Position numbers and translations under genes: made by a program
NCBI GenBank assembly: GCA_021399445.1
Contig: JAJTUQ010000001.1
Span: 682,001-746,000 of the forward strand
Origin: Xylogone sp. PMI_703
Taxonomy: Eukaryota > Ascomycota > Leotiomycetes
Reading direction: 5' to 3'
Length of the DNA stretch: 64,000 nucleotides
Shown: positions 1 to 9,499 of the stretch, one piece after another
Numbering within the stretch: position 1 is the stretch's first letter
Layout: every line of letters starts with the position of its first letter
The notes under the pieces: generated by a model
The model's database searches: none
Told to the model about the DNA's origin: nothing
What the model saw: only the letters and a program-made list of their open reading frames with translations

Positions 1-2004
1 GGTAGCGCGACGGGTGGATGAGCGGGTTGTGGAGGTGAGAGTGCCAATTGTTTTGGACCAGGTGGGTTCGAGGAGAGATAGGAGACGACTGAGACGGACG
101 GCAGATTGATTCGATTTAGTGAAGATCAGAACGCCTCGAGGGTTGTCGGTTTGGGGGTCATGATCCTTGCTTTGTAGTGAAGAGAGGGTCGAGCTCACGG
201 ATGAAGTATCATCTGAGCTGGAAGAATCATCAGAGTCGTCATCAGAACTGGAAGTATCGTCGTCAGATTCGTCTTCAGAGCTTGAGCTGTCATCCTCGGA
301 TGAGCTGTCCGAACTGGAGCTGTCTTCGTCAGATGAAGTATCTGAACTTGACGTATCCGCGTCTTGCTCGCTATCCGTCTTTGTAACCCCTGATTTAGAG
401 GTTCCTGAAACCATGCCATTGGCCTTCAACAACTCTAACAGATACAAAGGTTTGATACTGTCATCTTCCACCTTAACACCATACTCAACAAGTGTTGCGG
501 GTAAGTTATGCGCAAGATCTTCTTCGAATTCACCCTCTTTCTTCCCAGCTCCCTCAACCACGATCAATTTCGGGCGATACAACTTCAAGCCACTTAGTCT
601 ACCGATATCCCTGGTCATAGTTGCACTGAGAACAATTTTCCTCAGCCTCTCATGTCGTAGCCTGGCCTGTGACTGGTGTCCTCTAGGACCAAGAGCAGCC
701 ATAACAGTACTTAACCACTGCTGAAAGCTTTGATCAAGTAATCTATCTGCCTCATCAACAACAAGCCACCGTACCAAGTCCAGCGTAAATCTAGGTGTAG
801 ATTTCAAGTGTTCAACTAATCTTCCAGGGGTGCAAATAAGGAGGTCAACCTTGGATACGTATTCAACCACATGATCAGGAAGCAACGAGCTCTCTTCTTC
901 ATGGTACAGCCTGTCATCTTCTCCATCACTCTCGTAGTCAGAGGATTCCCACCTTGTATTGAGCTTCCTCTGCTGCTCCTTATATGTAGCTGGATCATAT
1001 CGTAACTGCTTATCCATCAAAGCAGCCTGCTCGCTTTTGAACGTTTCACTCCCCACCGCTGTACCAATCCTCACTCGTTTCCTTCCCTTGCCGGAAAATG
1101 CACCAGCGCAGATTTCGAACACTTCCCGGGCCTGAGTAACTAATTCTCTCGTTGGCATCACAACTAGAGCCCGTAATCGTGTGATTGTATTGCGACTTAA
1201 GGATTCAACTATAGGTAAGGCGTATGACAGCGTCTTCCCGGATCCCGTGGCAGCCTCAACTAGAATATCTCCTACTTCTTGATGTGATGCAGAGAGAAGA
1301 AGCGGTAATACTGCTGCTTGAACTGCAAAAGCTTCATTGAATCCTTTCGACTGGAGGGTTTTCGCAACATCTTCGTCTACCCCAAGGTCTGTGAATGGCG
1401 CTTTGAGAGTAGGTGGTATTCGAGTTGGTGAAGCTAACCAAGGTGGTAAGGATGACAATAATGATAATGGCTCGGGTTCGGGTACAGGTTCAGGCTGAGG
1501 TAGAGGCTCCAACGCATGCAGTTCCTCTGGAACTTCTGGTGCTGGTGCTTCCTGGCCTCCTTCAGCTGCTAATTCAGCAGCCTTTTTGGCCAGCTTTTCC
1601 GCTTTCCGTAGCGATTTTGCTCGTTTTTCCAAAAGTCTCTTGTGTTTCGAATTTGCTTCATCCATTTCAGCATCGTCCTCAGGTGCTTCATCTGGTTGTG
1701 CTTTCTCGGTGACTTCCTCTTCGTCATTTGAAGTTCTCCTCCTTTTCTTTTTCTTTTTATCCTTGGAATCGGCCATATCTCCATCATCAACATCATTTAT
1801 AGGCTCGGACTGCGGCTCAGACCCAGTAGAAACTTCTCTATTTCCATCTTTTCGTCTTTTGTGCTTCTCGCTCTTTGATTTCTTCGGAGTAGGTTGCTCC
1901 TCTCCATCCGCCTCTTCCAACTTTCGTTTCGAGCGAGAGCTTGTTTTTTTTCTTTGCGACCTGTCTTTTACTAACTCATGTCCTGGATCGTATTCGGGCG
2001 CCAT
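1..2004 (-). CDS. DBP6: DEAD-box ATP-dependent RNA helicase, DBP6-like (5' part, runs off the window)
   Basis: The open frame from the ATG at 2004 runs without a stop or intron to the window edge (668 codons), so the C-terminal part is missing. The first ~190 residues are charged and Lys/Arg/Glu-rich, as in nucleolar helicases. Walker A ATGSGKT ends at residue 258, PTRELV follows, and the DEAD box is D417-D420 in VDEADRLLD, so the first RecA domain is complete. Between the two RecA lobes lies a long Ser/Asp/Glu-rich acidic insert (about 180-370 on the + strand), followed by the start of lobe 2 (GVLIFTKSNQSAVRLSRLL). This layout of a Lys-rich N-terminus and acidic insert fits Dbp6/DDX51 proteins, which act in early 60S ribosome assembly. 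Assignment to DBP6 rather than another nucleolar DEAD protein is by recall of the family, not by search. Confidence 0.8.
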   Translation of the reverse strand, partial: MAPEYDPGHELVKDRSQRKKTSSRSKRKLEEADGEEQPTPKKSKSEKHKRRKDGNREVSTGSEPQSEPINDVDDGDMADSKDKKKKKRRRTSNDEEEVTEKAQPDEAPEDDAEMDEANSKHKRLLEKRAKSLRKAEKLAKKAAELAAEGGQEAPAPEVPEELHALEPLPQPEPVPEPEPLSLLSSLPPWLASPTRIPPTLKAPFTDLGVDEDVAKTLQSKGFNEAFAVQAAVLPLLLSASHQEVGDILVEAATGSGKTLSYALPIVESLSRNTITRLRALVVMPTRELVTQAREVFEICAGAFSGKGRKRVRIGTAVGSETFKSEQAALMDKQLRYDPATYKEQQRKLNTRWESSDYESDGEDDRLYHEEESSLLPDHVVEYVSKVDLLICTPGRLVEHLKSTPRFTLDLVRWLVVDEADRLLDQSFQQWLSTVMAALGPRGHQSQARLRHERLRKIVLSATMTRDIGRLSGLKLYRPKLIVVEGAGKKEGEFEEDLAHNLPATLVEYGVKVEDDSIKPLYLLELLKANGMVSGTSKSGVTKTDSEQDADTSSSDTSSDEDSSSSDSSSEDDSSSSEDESDDDTSSSDDDSDDSSSSDDTSSVSSTLSSLQSKDHDPQTDNPRGVLIFTKSNQSAVRLSRLLSLLEPTWSKTIGTLTSTTRSSTRRAT

Positions 2005-2245
2005 TTTGCGGCGCACAATTGGTGTTGTCAAAATTTCCAAAAAGTGTCGCGCCCAGAAACTTTATCAAATATATTGCCATCTGCCACCGCCTTCAATTCC
2101 GACCCGCGAACCGCATCTAGACCGTACCTATCTCCTGCTCCACACCCTCACCTGTAGAGGGAGCATGAATACGCAGTTATAGCTTCCAGCCTCAAGCTGG
2201 AGCTTGCTCAGCTTGACCCAATAACAGCTTTACATTCTCCTCAAA
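2005..2245. promoter_or_regulatory. Divergent promoter between DBP6-like helicase and GPI3
   Basis: The two housekeeping genes are read head to head, and only 241 bp separate their start codons, so the promoters must lie here and may be shared. No convincing TATA box is visible, which is usual for fungal housekeeping promoters. Confidence 0.5.
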
Positions 2246-3793
2246 ATGCCGTACAATATCGCTATGGTCAGCGACTTCTTCTTCCCCCAGCCAGGGGGAG
2301 TTGAAAGCCACATCTATCAACTCTCGACGAAGCTCATCGACCGAGGTCACAAAGTCATAGTCATCACACACGCATACGAAGGTCGAACAGGAGTGCGCTA
2401 CCTCACCAATGGCCTCAAAGTCTATTCCGTTCCCTTCCTCGTCATGTACCGGGCTGCGAGCTTCCCGACGGTCTTTTCGTTCTTTCCCATATTTCGCAAT
2501 ATCATTATAAGGGAGCAAATTGAAATTGTGCATGGACATGCTAGTCTGAGCAGCCTTTGTCATGAAGCCATACTCCATGCTAGGACAATGGGACTTCGGA
2601 CCGTATTCACGGACCATTCGCTCTTTGGGTTCGCAGATGCTGCGAGTATTCTGACGAACAAGTTACTCAAGTTTACACTCAGCGATGTAGACCATGTTAT
2701 ATGCGTCAGCCATACATGGTACGACCCTATTCTACCGTTTATTATGAGAGTCTCGATCTGACCATCCCCCCACAGCAAAGAAAACACCGTCCTTCGAGCA
2801 TCCCTCGACCCGTTAATGGTCTCAGTAATCCCCAATGCCGTCGTGGCAGAGAACTTCCGACCCCTCAACCACCCCTCCTACCCCCCTGAATCCAACAACC
2901 ATCCATACAACCCCGTCCCTGCACCACAACACCTCGGCCCTCACGACACCATAACCATCGTCGTCATATCTCGTCTCTTCTACAACAAAGGCACCGACCT
3001 CCTCGTAGCCGCCATCCCTCGCATCCTCGCATCCCACCCCAACGTCCGCTTCATAATCGCAGGTTCAGGCCCCAAAGCAATAGACCTCGAACAAATGCTC
3101 GAACGCAACGTCCTCCAAGATCGAGTAGAAATGCTGGGTCCAATTCGCCACGAAGAGGTCCGCGACGTCATGGTCCGCGGCCACATCTATCTCCATCCCT
3201 CTCTAACCGAAGCTTTCGGCACCGTCATCGTCGAAGCAGCCTCATGCGGTCTGTACGTCGTCTGTACCCAGGTTGGTGGAATCCCAGAAGTGCTCCCAGC
3301 GCATATGACCGTCTTCGCCAAGCCAGAGGAAGACGACCTAGTCGCAGCAACGGGGCGTGCCATCGCCGCGCTGAGAGCAAATCGTGTGCGCACGGAGAAG
3401 TTCCATGACCAGGTCAAGATGATGTATTCCTGGACGGACGTGGCGCGCCGCACGGAGCGGGTGTACGATGGGATTTCAGGAGCGCTCAGCGAGTCCGAGT
3501 TCTATGGGTACGATTCGTACGGCGTCAGTGGGACGAGAGGACGGTCGGGAGTGCAGAGTTTTGCGCTGATTGATCGGTTGAAGAGGTACTATGGCTGTGG
3601 AATCTGGGCTGGGAAGCTATTCTGTCTCTGTGTGGTAATTGATTACCTGTTGTTTATCCTACTGGAGTTTGTGGCGCCGCGGGAGAACATTGATATTGCG
3701 AGGAATTGGCCTAAGAAGGGACAGGATGAAAGGATCAGCAGGGAGAGGGTCCGAAAGGGGAGCACTGGTGGGCTACAGCGGGATACTGGGTAG
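2246..3793 (+). CDS. GPI3: GPI-anchor biosynthesis GlcNAc transferase catalytic subunit (PIG-A/Gpi3)
   Basis: This is the catalytic subunit of the ER complex that moves GlcNAc from UDP-GlcNAc to phosphatidylinositol, the first step of GPI-anchor synthesis. Two exons (2246-2718 and 2776-3793) join across a 57-bp gt...cag intron within the conserved [14 protein letters not shown] segment, giving 496 aa, the normal length for the family. The N-terminus [16 protein letters not shown] is the hallmark PIG-A start. A GT4 fold follows, with the EX7E motif in [13 protein letters not shown]. Near the C-terminus a hydrophobic stretch ([17 protein letters not shown]) matches the single ER membrane anchor. 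The ATG at 2246 directly precedes the conserved start and needs no alternative. The gene is head to head with the helicase. Nothing suggests it is broken. Confidence 0.95.
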
Positions 3794-4109
3794 ATTGGGA
3801 GTGCTGTCGATATGTCAGATGATAGATTCTCGTGCTATTATTGTATGATTGTGTACTTCAGTTTTAGATGTTTACTTAGATACCCCCTTATTAAGATCTA
3901 GAATATAGAAGGTTGAAGCTTCAAGCGTCGAGGCACAGAAACAAGAACTCGTACTAAGTAGAATCCTACAAATCGACTTGCTAACCTAGAACCCGTGCGT
4001 AAGCTTCTCATCGGATTGCTCTACCCAGCCTGAATCTTCTCCAGCGACCCTCTGCCAAGGATACCAGATGTTAATATATAACCCAAATGAGCAAGCCCAC
4101 GCCAATGGA

Positions 4110-4150
4110 GCGGCAAAAAGCCGCCGTTATGGTCTAACGGTCAGGTCAAT
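4110..4150 (+). pseudogene. Truncated tRNA-Glu-like 5' half behind a mini-hairpin
   Basis: Positions 4124-4145 read CCGTTATGGTCTAACGG and following bases, which match my recollection of the 5' half of fungal tRNA-Glu, including a good A-box (TGGTCTAACGG). No B-box (GGTTCGANTCC-like) and no complementary acceptor strand follow, so this cannot fold as a tRNA. The fragment is directly preceded by a perfect 5-bp stem hairpin, GCGGC-AAAAA-GCCGC (4110-4124). It may be a tRNA relic or the head of a short tRNA-derived element. The identity rests on memory of tRNA sequences. Confidence 0.35.
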
Positions 4151-4219
4151 TGTTGTCTCCTGAGGGATAAGAGGAGCCAATCTTAATAGTGCTAGTCACT
4201 GAATATTAGGGGAGATGTA

Positions 4220-4259
4220 GGGCATACAGCATACGCCACGACGCGATAGCTGTATGCCC
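4220..4259. repeat. Perfect 11-bp inverted repeat with 18-nt loop
   Basis: GGGCATACAGC at 4220-4230 is exactly complementary to GCTGTATGCCC at 4249-4259. In transcripts of either strand it would form a stable hairpin in the 3' flank shared by two convergent genes. It might be a small inverted-repeat element footprint or an RNA structure; function unknown. Confidence 0.6.
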
Positions 4260-4670
4260 CGAACTCTTTTGTCGCTATCCTCTTTTTGTTGGGGAAAACT
4301 GATTATTTGGTTTTTTCTTGTCTATATTTTAGGAAACCATCGAGTTTTATTCTAGTCCAGCTTCAATCTTTGCTTTCCTCTATAGAAGGGTACTTCAAGG
4401 GCGGCTGTGACCAAAGATGAGATGATCAGTCACAATTGTGTATTTAAACCCCAGACGTGACAGTCGTGAAACTGAAACCACTTTATCTCATATGCACCTC
4501 TTGAAAACGACATAATTTGAAGATGTAAAAATCATTTCTCTATATATTTGCGTGATATATTACCTATTTCATGTCAATAACCACTCCATTATCCCCAGTC
4601 TATATACATTATTTCCTTTTTTTCATAAAAAATTGCATAAATAGATATTATTTCAAGTATTATATATCGC

Positions 4671-7600
4671 TCATGCTCCTGTGGCAGTCGTCTGTGGAGC
4701 TGTGGTCCACACTCCCGTACCAGTTCCAATGAGTGTAGCAGTTGTCGCTGCGTAGAAGTTATACATGTTACCGCCACCACAGCTTTGACTGGAATCCCCT
4801 TTGCAAGTCATGGTACAGGCCTTCGGACCCGTCAGACTGGTTGGCTGGGGATTCGGGGCTACCGAGCCGGCGTAACATTCTCGGCCGTACTCTACACCTG
4901 CGTAAAGGAAAGTGGTAGCTGGTGTAGCAGATCTTCGAGCCAATGCTGAAGAGATACATAATTCTGGGGTCATGGAGTCGTTGCTGAAGAGCTTAGGCAT
5001 ATTGTGGCCGCCATAAGGACCTTTAGCAGGATCGGAGAAACATCCAATATAGGTGAAGCCAAGAATTGCGGAGACCGTGCTCGTAGGAGAGACCGAGCTG
5101 GCAGTTGTTGTAGTTGTAGTTGTGGTGGTTGTAGTTGTTGGAACGGTAGTAGTGGTAGTAGTGGTTGTTGTGGTCGTAGTTGTTGGGGTTGTCGTAGTAG
5201 TTGTCGTAGTTGGATCTGTAGTTGTTGTCGTGGTAGTTGTCGTAGTTGGATCTGTAGTTGTTGTCGTGGTAGTTGTCGTAGTTGGATCTGTAGTTGTTGT
5301 CGTGGTAGTTGTCGTAGTTGGATCTGTAGTTGTTGTCGTAGTTGTAGTTGTAGTTGGATCTGTAGTTGAAGTCGTAGTTGAAGTTGTAGACGTTGTACTT
5401 GAAGGGGCATCACTAGTAGTTGTAGAACTACTTTGGCCCGGGCTAGATGAAGATGAGCCCACTCCTTCACTCGATGAGACAGAGTCAGAATCTGTAGTTG
5501 AAGCTGTCGAGACCTCGTTGGATTGACTCGGAGGTTTGGTTGTTGTCGTGGTGGTAGTTGAGGAGGAACTTGCTGCTCCAAGGTTGTTATACATTTGGAG
5601 TCTCGATGATCCACCGCAAAATTCAAGCGGATTGCCTGAGCAAACATCGTTACAAGTGTTTCCACTGGTGGAAAGTACACTCCCGGCATTGGGGGAATTT
5701 CCGCAATAGCATTCTCTGTGGTACTCCAATCCAAACCAGGTAAAGCCAGCACATGTCTGTGCACATAGCTCCACAGTCATGGCATCTGTGGCTAAGCTAT
5801 TGGCACTCAGGGCCCGTCCAGTAGTTGCCTCGGTGTAACAACCAACGTATTTATAGCTGCCTATGCTTTGAGGTATTATGGGTTTAGAAGGAACTGATGA
5901 GGTCGTCGTCGTCGTCGTCGTAGTTGTGCCAACAGAACCACCCACACTTGTTGTTCCAGATACAGTTGTCGACAGAGTAGTGGGTACGGTTGTGGTGGTG
6001 GTAGTCATGGTGTTGCCTGGTAGTCCGGGAACAGAGTTGCCGTTAGGAGTATACTTCGTTCGGTCATAGTAGATTGAGATAAATGTTCCATCGCCACCAC
6101 AAGCCTGTGTCGGGTCACCGTTGCAGCTAAACGAACAACTTTTGAGGGATTCGTTCTGACTGAAGAAAGGTTAGCAATATGAAAGAATGAAGAAAGAGGC
6201 GCGGTGTAAACATACTATCTAAGCGCGCTTGGGGGGTTGTTCCCGCACCAGCATTCGGTGTGGTACTCTGTTCCTGCGAATATATATCCAGCATTCAGGC
6301 AAGTGGTTTGACATGCGCCATTTTCAGGATTGTTGTTGTTTACCTGCTTCTGTAACTGACGCCCGTTTCCATCGTAATAGCAGCCAAGATAGAGATACTC
6401 ACTCGACCCATTGCTCAGCAATGGACCGACTTGCCTCGTTCGAATATTAGCTGTGATGCCAACTTCGTGGACACCAAAATTCAAATCGTCGGTGTTCAGA
6501 ATCCAAACGTCAGAAACGACATGATCCAATCTATTAACACCGAGAGGTGCAGCAACAATGTCTATTTCACCCAGAGCGCAGGTATTGATGTCAATGGTCT
6601 GACCTTCATGAAGGTCGACGGCGGAATTAGGAGCCAGAAGTTCATCATCGATTGGTGGTTTACTCTTCGTAATTGTCAGAGCTGATCCACCTGAATTGCA
6701 GATTCTGATATCGCCCCTGACAGTTGTGCCAGCTAACACATCCCCAAAATCCAAGAGCAGTGGTTCTCCAAAATCCCAGCCTCCTTCAACGGTTGATACA
6801 GAGATATTGGCTACGGGTGCAGTGGAGGCAGATCCGGTGAGTAGGACATCGGCATCACCTCCTGTAGTCCACAGCTGCACGAAGGTGGAGTATAACCCGG
6901 TAGTGTTGGCGTTGAAATTTAAAGGTACAGATATGGACTGTCCTGCTGCGATGACATCTCCAGCTTGTGGGATCTGGCTAGAAGTAAAGCCAGCACCAAG
7001 GTCGCCGTTGGTAATATTGGTGTAGACAACTGGTCCGTCCTGAGCAAAGTCACGCGGGGTCCAGGCTGTACCTATGATTTTCATGTCTTGGGCGCCAACG
7101 TTAGATATCAAGACGGAGGCTGATAAGCCAGTTTGCTGATCATCTGAACCGAGCACAATTCCGCCAAAATCGACTTCCGGAGGAGAAATCACGAGGAACG
7201 GATCTTGGCTGACGGTATTGCCGGTGAGGGAAATGGGGAAAATGGTGGCATACTTCGGAATTGCATTTGTGGTATAAATATCAAGGTTAGTGCTTGCTAC
7301 ACCAGGAAGGACCTTGCCAGTGGACGCAAATGTAGCATCTTCAATTTTGGATTCGGTGAGATCCCAGGTCACAGGGAAGCTAAATTGAGTTCCCTGAGCG
7401 ACTGCTCCCTTGGGTAAGGTCGAATTGTCGCACTTGAACTCTGAATTACCAGTGGTGCAGCCATCAATTGATGTCAGTCCAATCAGCGTGGTGCAGTTGA
7501 CAGTGAGAGTTTTGGAGCTGCCAATGGAAACATCGCCGAAATCGATTGGCTGAGTACACTGAAGAGGAAGAGCAACCGGAGCTCCGAGACACATGACATT

Positions 7601-9499
7601 GCCATTATTATCTGACACATACACACGCCCATCACCAAATGCTGGGCGGAGGAACTTGTTCAAACCGCCCGTAGGAGGCAGTGAGAGTGGAGTCAGAACA
7701 CCATTAACCGGAACGGCATTGAAAGCTTGGAGACCAGCGTTCGGATCCGATACCCAAAGAATACCGGTTCCTGCTTGTCCCTTGTAGGTAGTAATAGTGG
7801 GGATTCCAATACCAACTCTGCCAGCCGAATTGGTAGCAGTCTGGCCGACCAAGGTGAAGAGAGGAGCCCCTTTGGAGTCATGACCTAACTTGTAGGCGAC
7901 TGTTGGAAAGCCGACTGGCGTGAAGTAGATATATCCACCTTCGAGCGGGTATGAACCAGGACCACCAAACACGGCGCCATCAGCGACAATCGTCTGAATA
8001 ATATTGTCAGTCCCACCACTGCCTTGCTTGAAGCCGCCTAGATTGTTTGCGTTAAGGATGTATGCCTTTCCATTCTTTCCAATTGATACTGCCATTCTTG
8101 AAACCCCTGTACCTTGGAATGTGTTGGCATCCAAAAGGGCAACACCTGCGGATCCCAAGTCACGATCTCCTGCATCCATGGAAACATACTCGAATGGTTC
8201 AAAGTAGTCAGCCAGGGTTATCTTGCCATTTTCATCGACGTCAAAACTTCCAACGACCTCGTCTAACGTGGATAATGCTGTTCTACCAGATGCAGGGACA
8301 TCACCGTTTTCATGACCTTGTCCATTTCTTCAGACCTCTTGTTAGCGTTTCTCATATTCTAGAAAATGACCGAAGGCTTAGAAAAGCGTGGAAGACCTAC
8401 CCAGTTGCGAGGAACAAGCGATTACCATCTGTAGCCAGACCCATTCCGCCCTGCCAAATACCAGCCTTGCCTCCCTGTTCCACCGTAATGTCCGAGACGA
8501 CGGCTGGAGCTCCCGGACTAGCTTCCATCGCATAGATTGAGGTCACGCCAACATTAGGAGTCTTGCTAACAGCGACGAGCATTCCCGTGTAGTTAAACAG
8601 ATCGCAATGGCCTCCAAATCCAGCCACGACAACATCATTTATCATGGTCAATGCCGGACGTTGCAAAACGGTTCCTCCAATAAAGTATCTGAGGCTTTGT
8701 TAGTAGAGTTCTATGAGCCTAAGAGTGCGTTGCTTCCGTACCTAGCATTGTCATTATCGGCGAAGTGGCCGTCGATTATGATAGGAAAACCAGGTCTATC
8801 CTCCAAGGTCAACACATCCACTGCGAAGAATTTGTAAATTCCTTCACATCAATCAGCTATGCCCACTTCTATCTAGTAGTTCGTTTCACCTACCATTCGG
8901 CATGCCACCACTGGAAGCTCCATTCTTGTATCCCTTCGAGAAAAAGTAGACAGTATTGGTGTCGGGATCGATAATTGGGGTACCGGTGATGCCAATGAAA
9001 TCTGGGATATCAGTACAACTGTGTCGGATTAGCCCCAATCTTTCCTTTCCCCGGATTATTCAAGCCCATGTCTAATAGAATTGCAACTCGTCAAGGCAAG
9101 TAAGGCGCTTGAAAACTAGGAAGAAACTGAGGAGTTTGGAACGCACCCGATATCACTCTGCAAAAATGGCGGCTGTACTGTCCTCGAAGCTAGAGTTGTT
9201 CCATTGACCGCATCCAACACTCGAATATTATTCATAGAGCTGGCCGTGAAGACGACCTGGGTGCCACCCGGCGGGGTGTACAGCAGCGGGCGAGCGTACC
9301 ATTTCTCCTTGTTGTTGCCAAAGTTATTCTTCCAGAGGATACCAAAGACGGACGAGCCGACGGTAGCAGGGTGCAAATTGTGATTGTCTAGGTAGCCCGA
9401 TTGCGCAACATCGGCGTCCTGGATTGAGTCGGTGGAGGCGAGGGAGAGGACCAGAGATGGGAGCAGACCGAGGAGGGGAAGCAACGTCGGACACCTCAT
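4671..9499 (-). CDS. Large secreted PQQ-like propeller / choice-of-anchor / triple-WSC-domain protein
   Basis: Six exons (9499-9147, 9018-8894, 8841-8742, 8688-8401, 8327-6216, 6159-4671) keep frame at every join and give 1488 aa. A signal peptide comes first (MRCPTLLPLLGLLPSLVLSLA). Next is a region with short repeats typical of PQQ/quinoprotein-like beta-propellers, then a segment resembling ASH/choice-of-anchor D Ig-like modules (VDFGDV-type motifs). Three WSC domains follow, each with the YxGCY...C...EYxxECxCG pattern and conserved Cys: one spans the last intron and two lie in the final exon. A Thr-rich linker with a 36-bp minisatellite separates WSC 2 and 3. WSC domains bind cell-wall polysaccharide, so a wall-associated or secreted role is inferred. 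No clear GPI signal or C-terminal membrane helix is seen. A stretch resembling an EF-hand loop (DVDENGKITLAD) is probably coincidental. Confidence 0.85.
5208..5364 (-). repeat. 36-bp minisatellite coding Thr-rich linker
   Basis: The marker GGATCTGTA (Asp-Pro on the coding strand) recurs at 5212, 5248, 5284, 5320 and 5356, exactly every 36 bp. Each unit encodes Asp-Pro followed by about ten Thr, a mucin-like spacer that would be heavily O-mannosylated. Units are nearly identical, which points to recent expansion or homogenisation. Confidence 0.9.

Larger units (their letters stand above)
3794..4670. other. Convergent intergenic region between GPI3 and the WSC-protein gene
   Basis: No credible ORF is present. 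The region holds the 3' flanks of two convergent genes plus three small structures listed separately: a GCGGC/GCCGC mini-hairpin, a tRNA-Glu-like 5' fragment and an 11-bp-stem hairpin. The last 250 bp before the WSC stop codon are AT-rich and probably its 3' UTR. Confidence 0.6.

Noticed and set aside
5053..5526. Plus-strand poly-Val ORF opposite the WSC gene
   Set aside because: It is the antisense reading of the Thr-rich minisatellite; the minus strand has signal peptide, WSC domains and splice sites.
8225..8270. EF-hand-like loop (DVDENGKITLAD) in the WSC/propeller protein
   Set aside because: It fits the loop pattern, but no flanking EF helices or second hand are visible, and it lies within the propeller region where such strings occur by chance.
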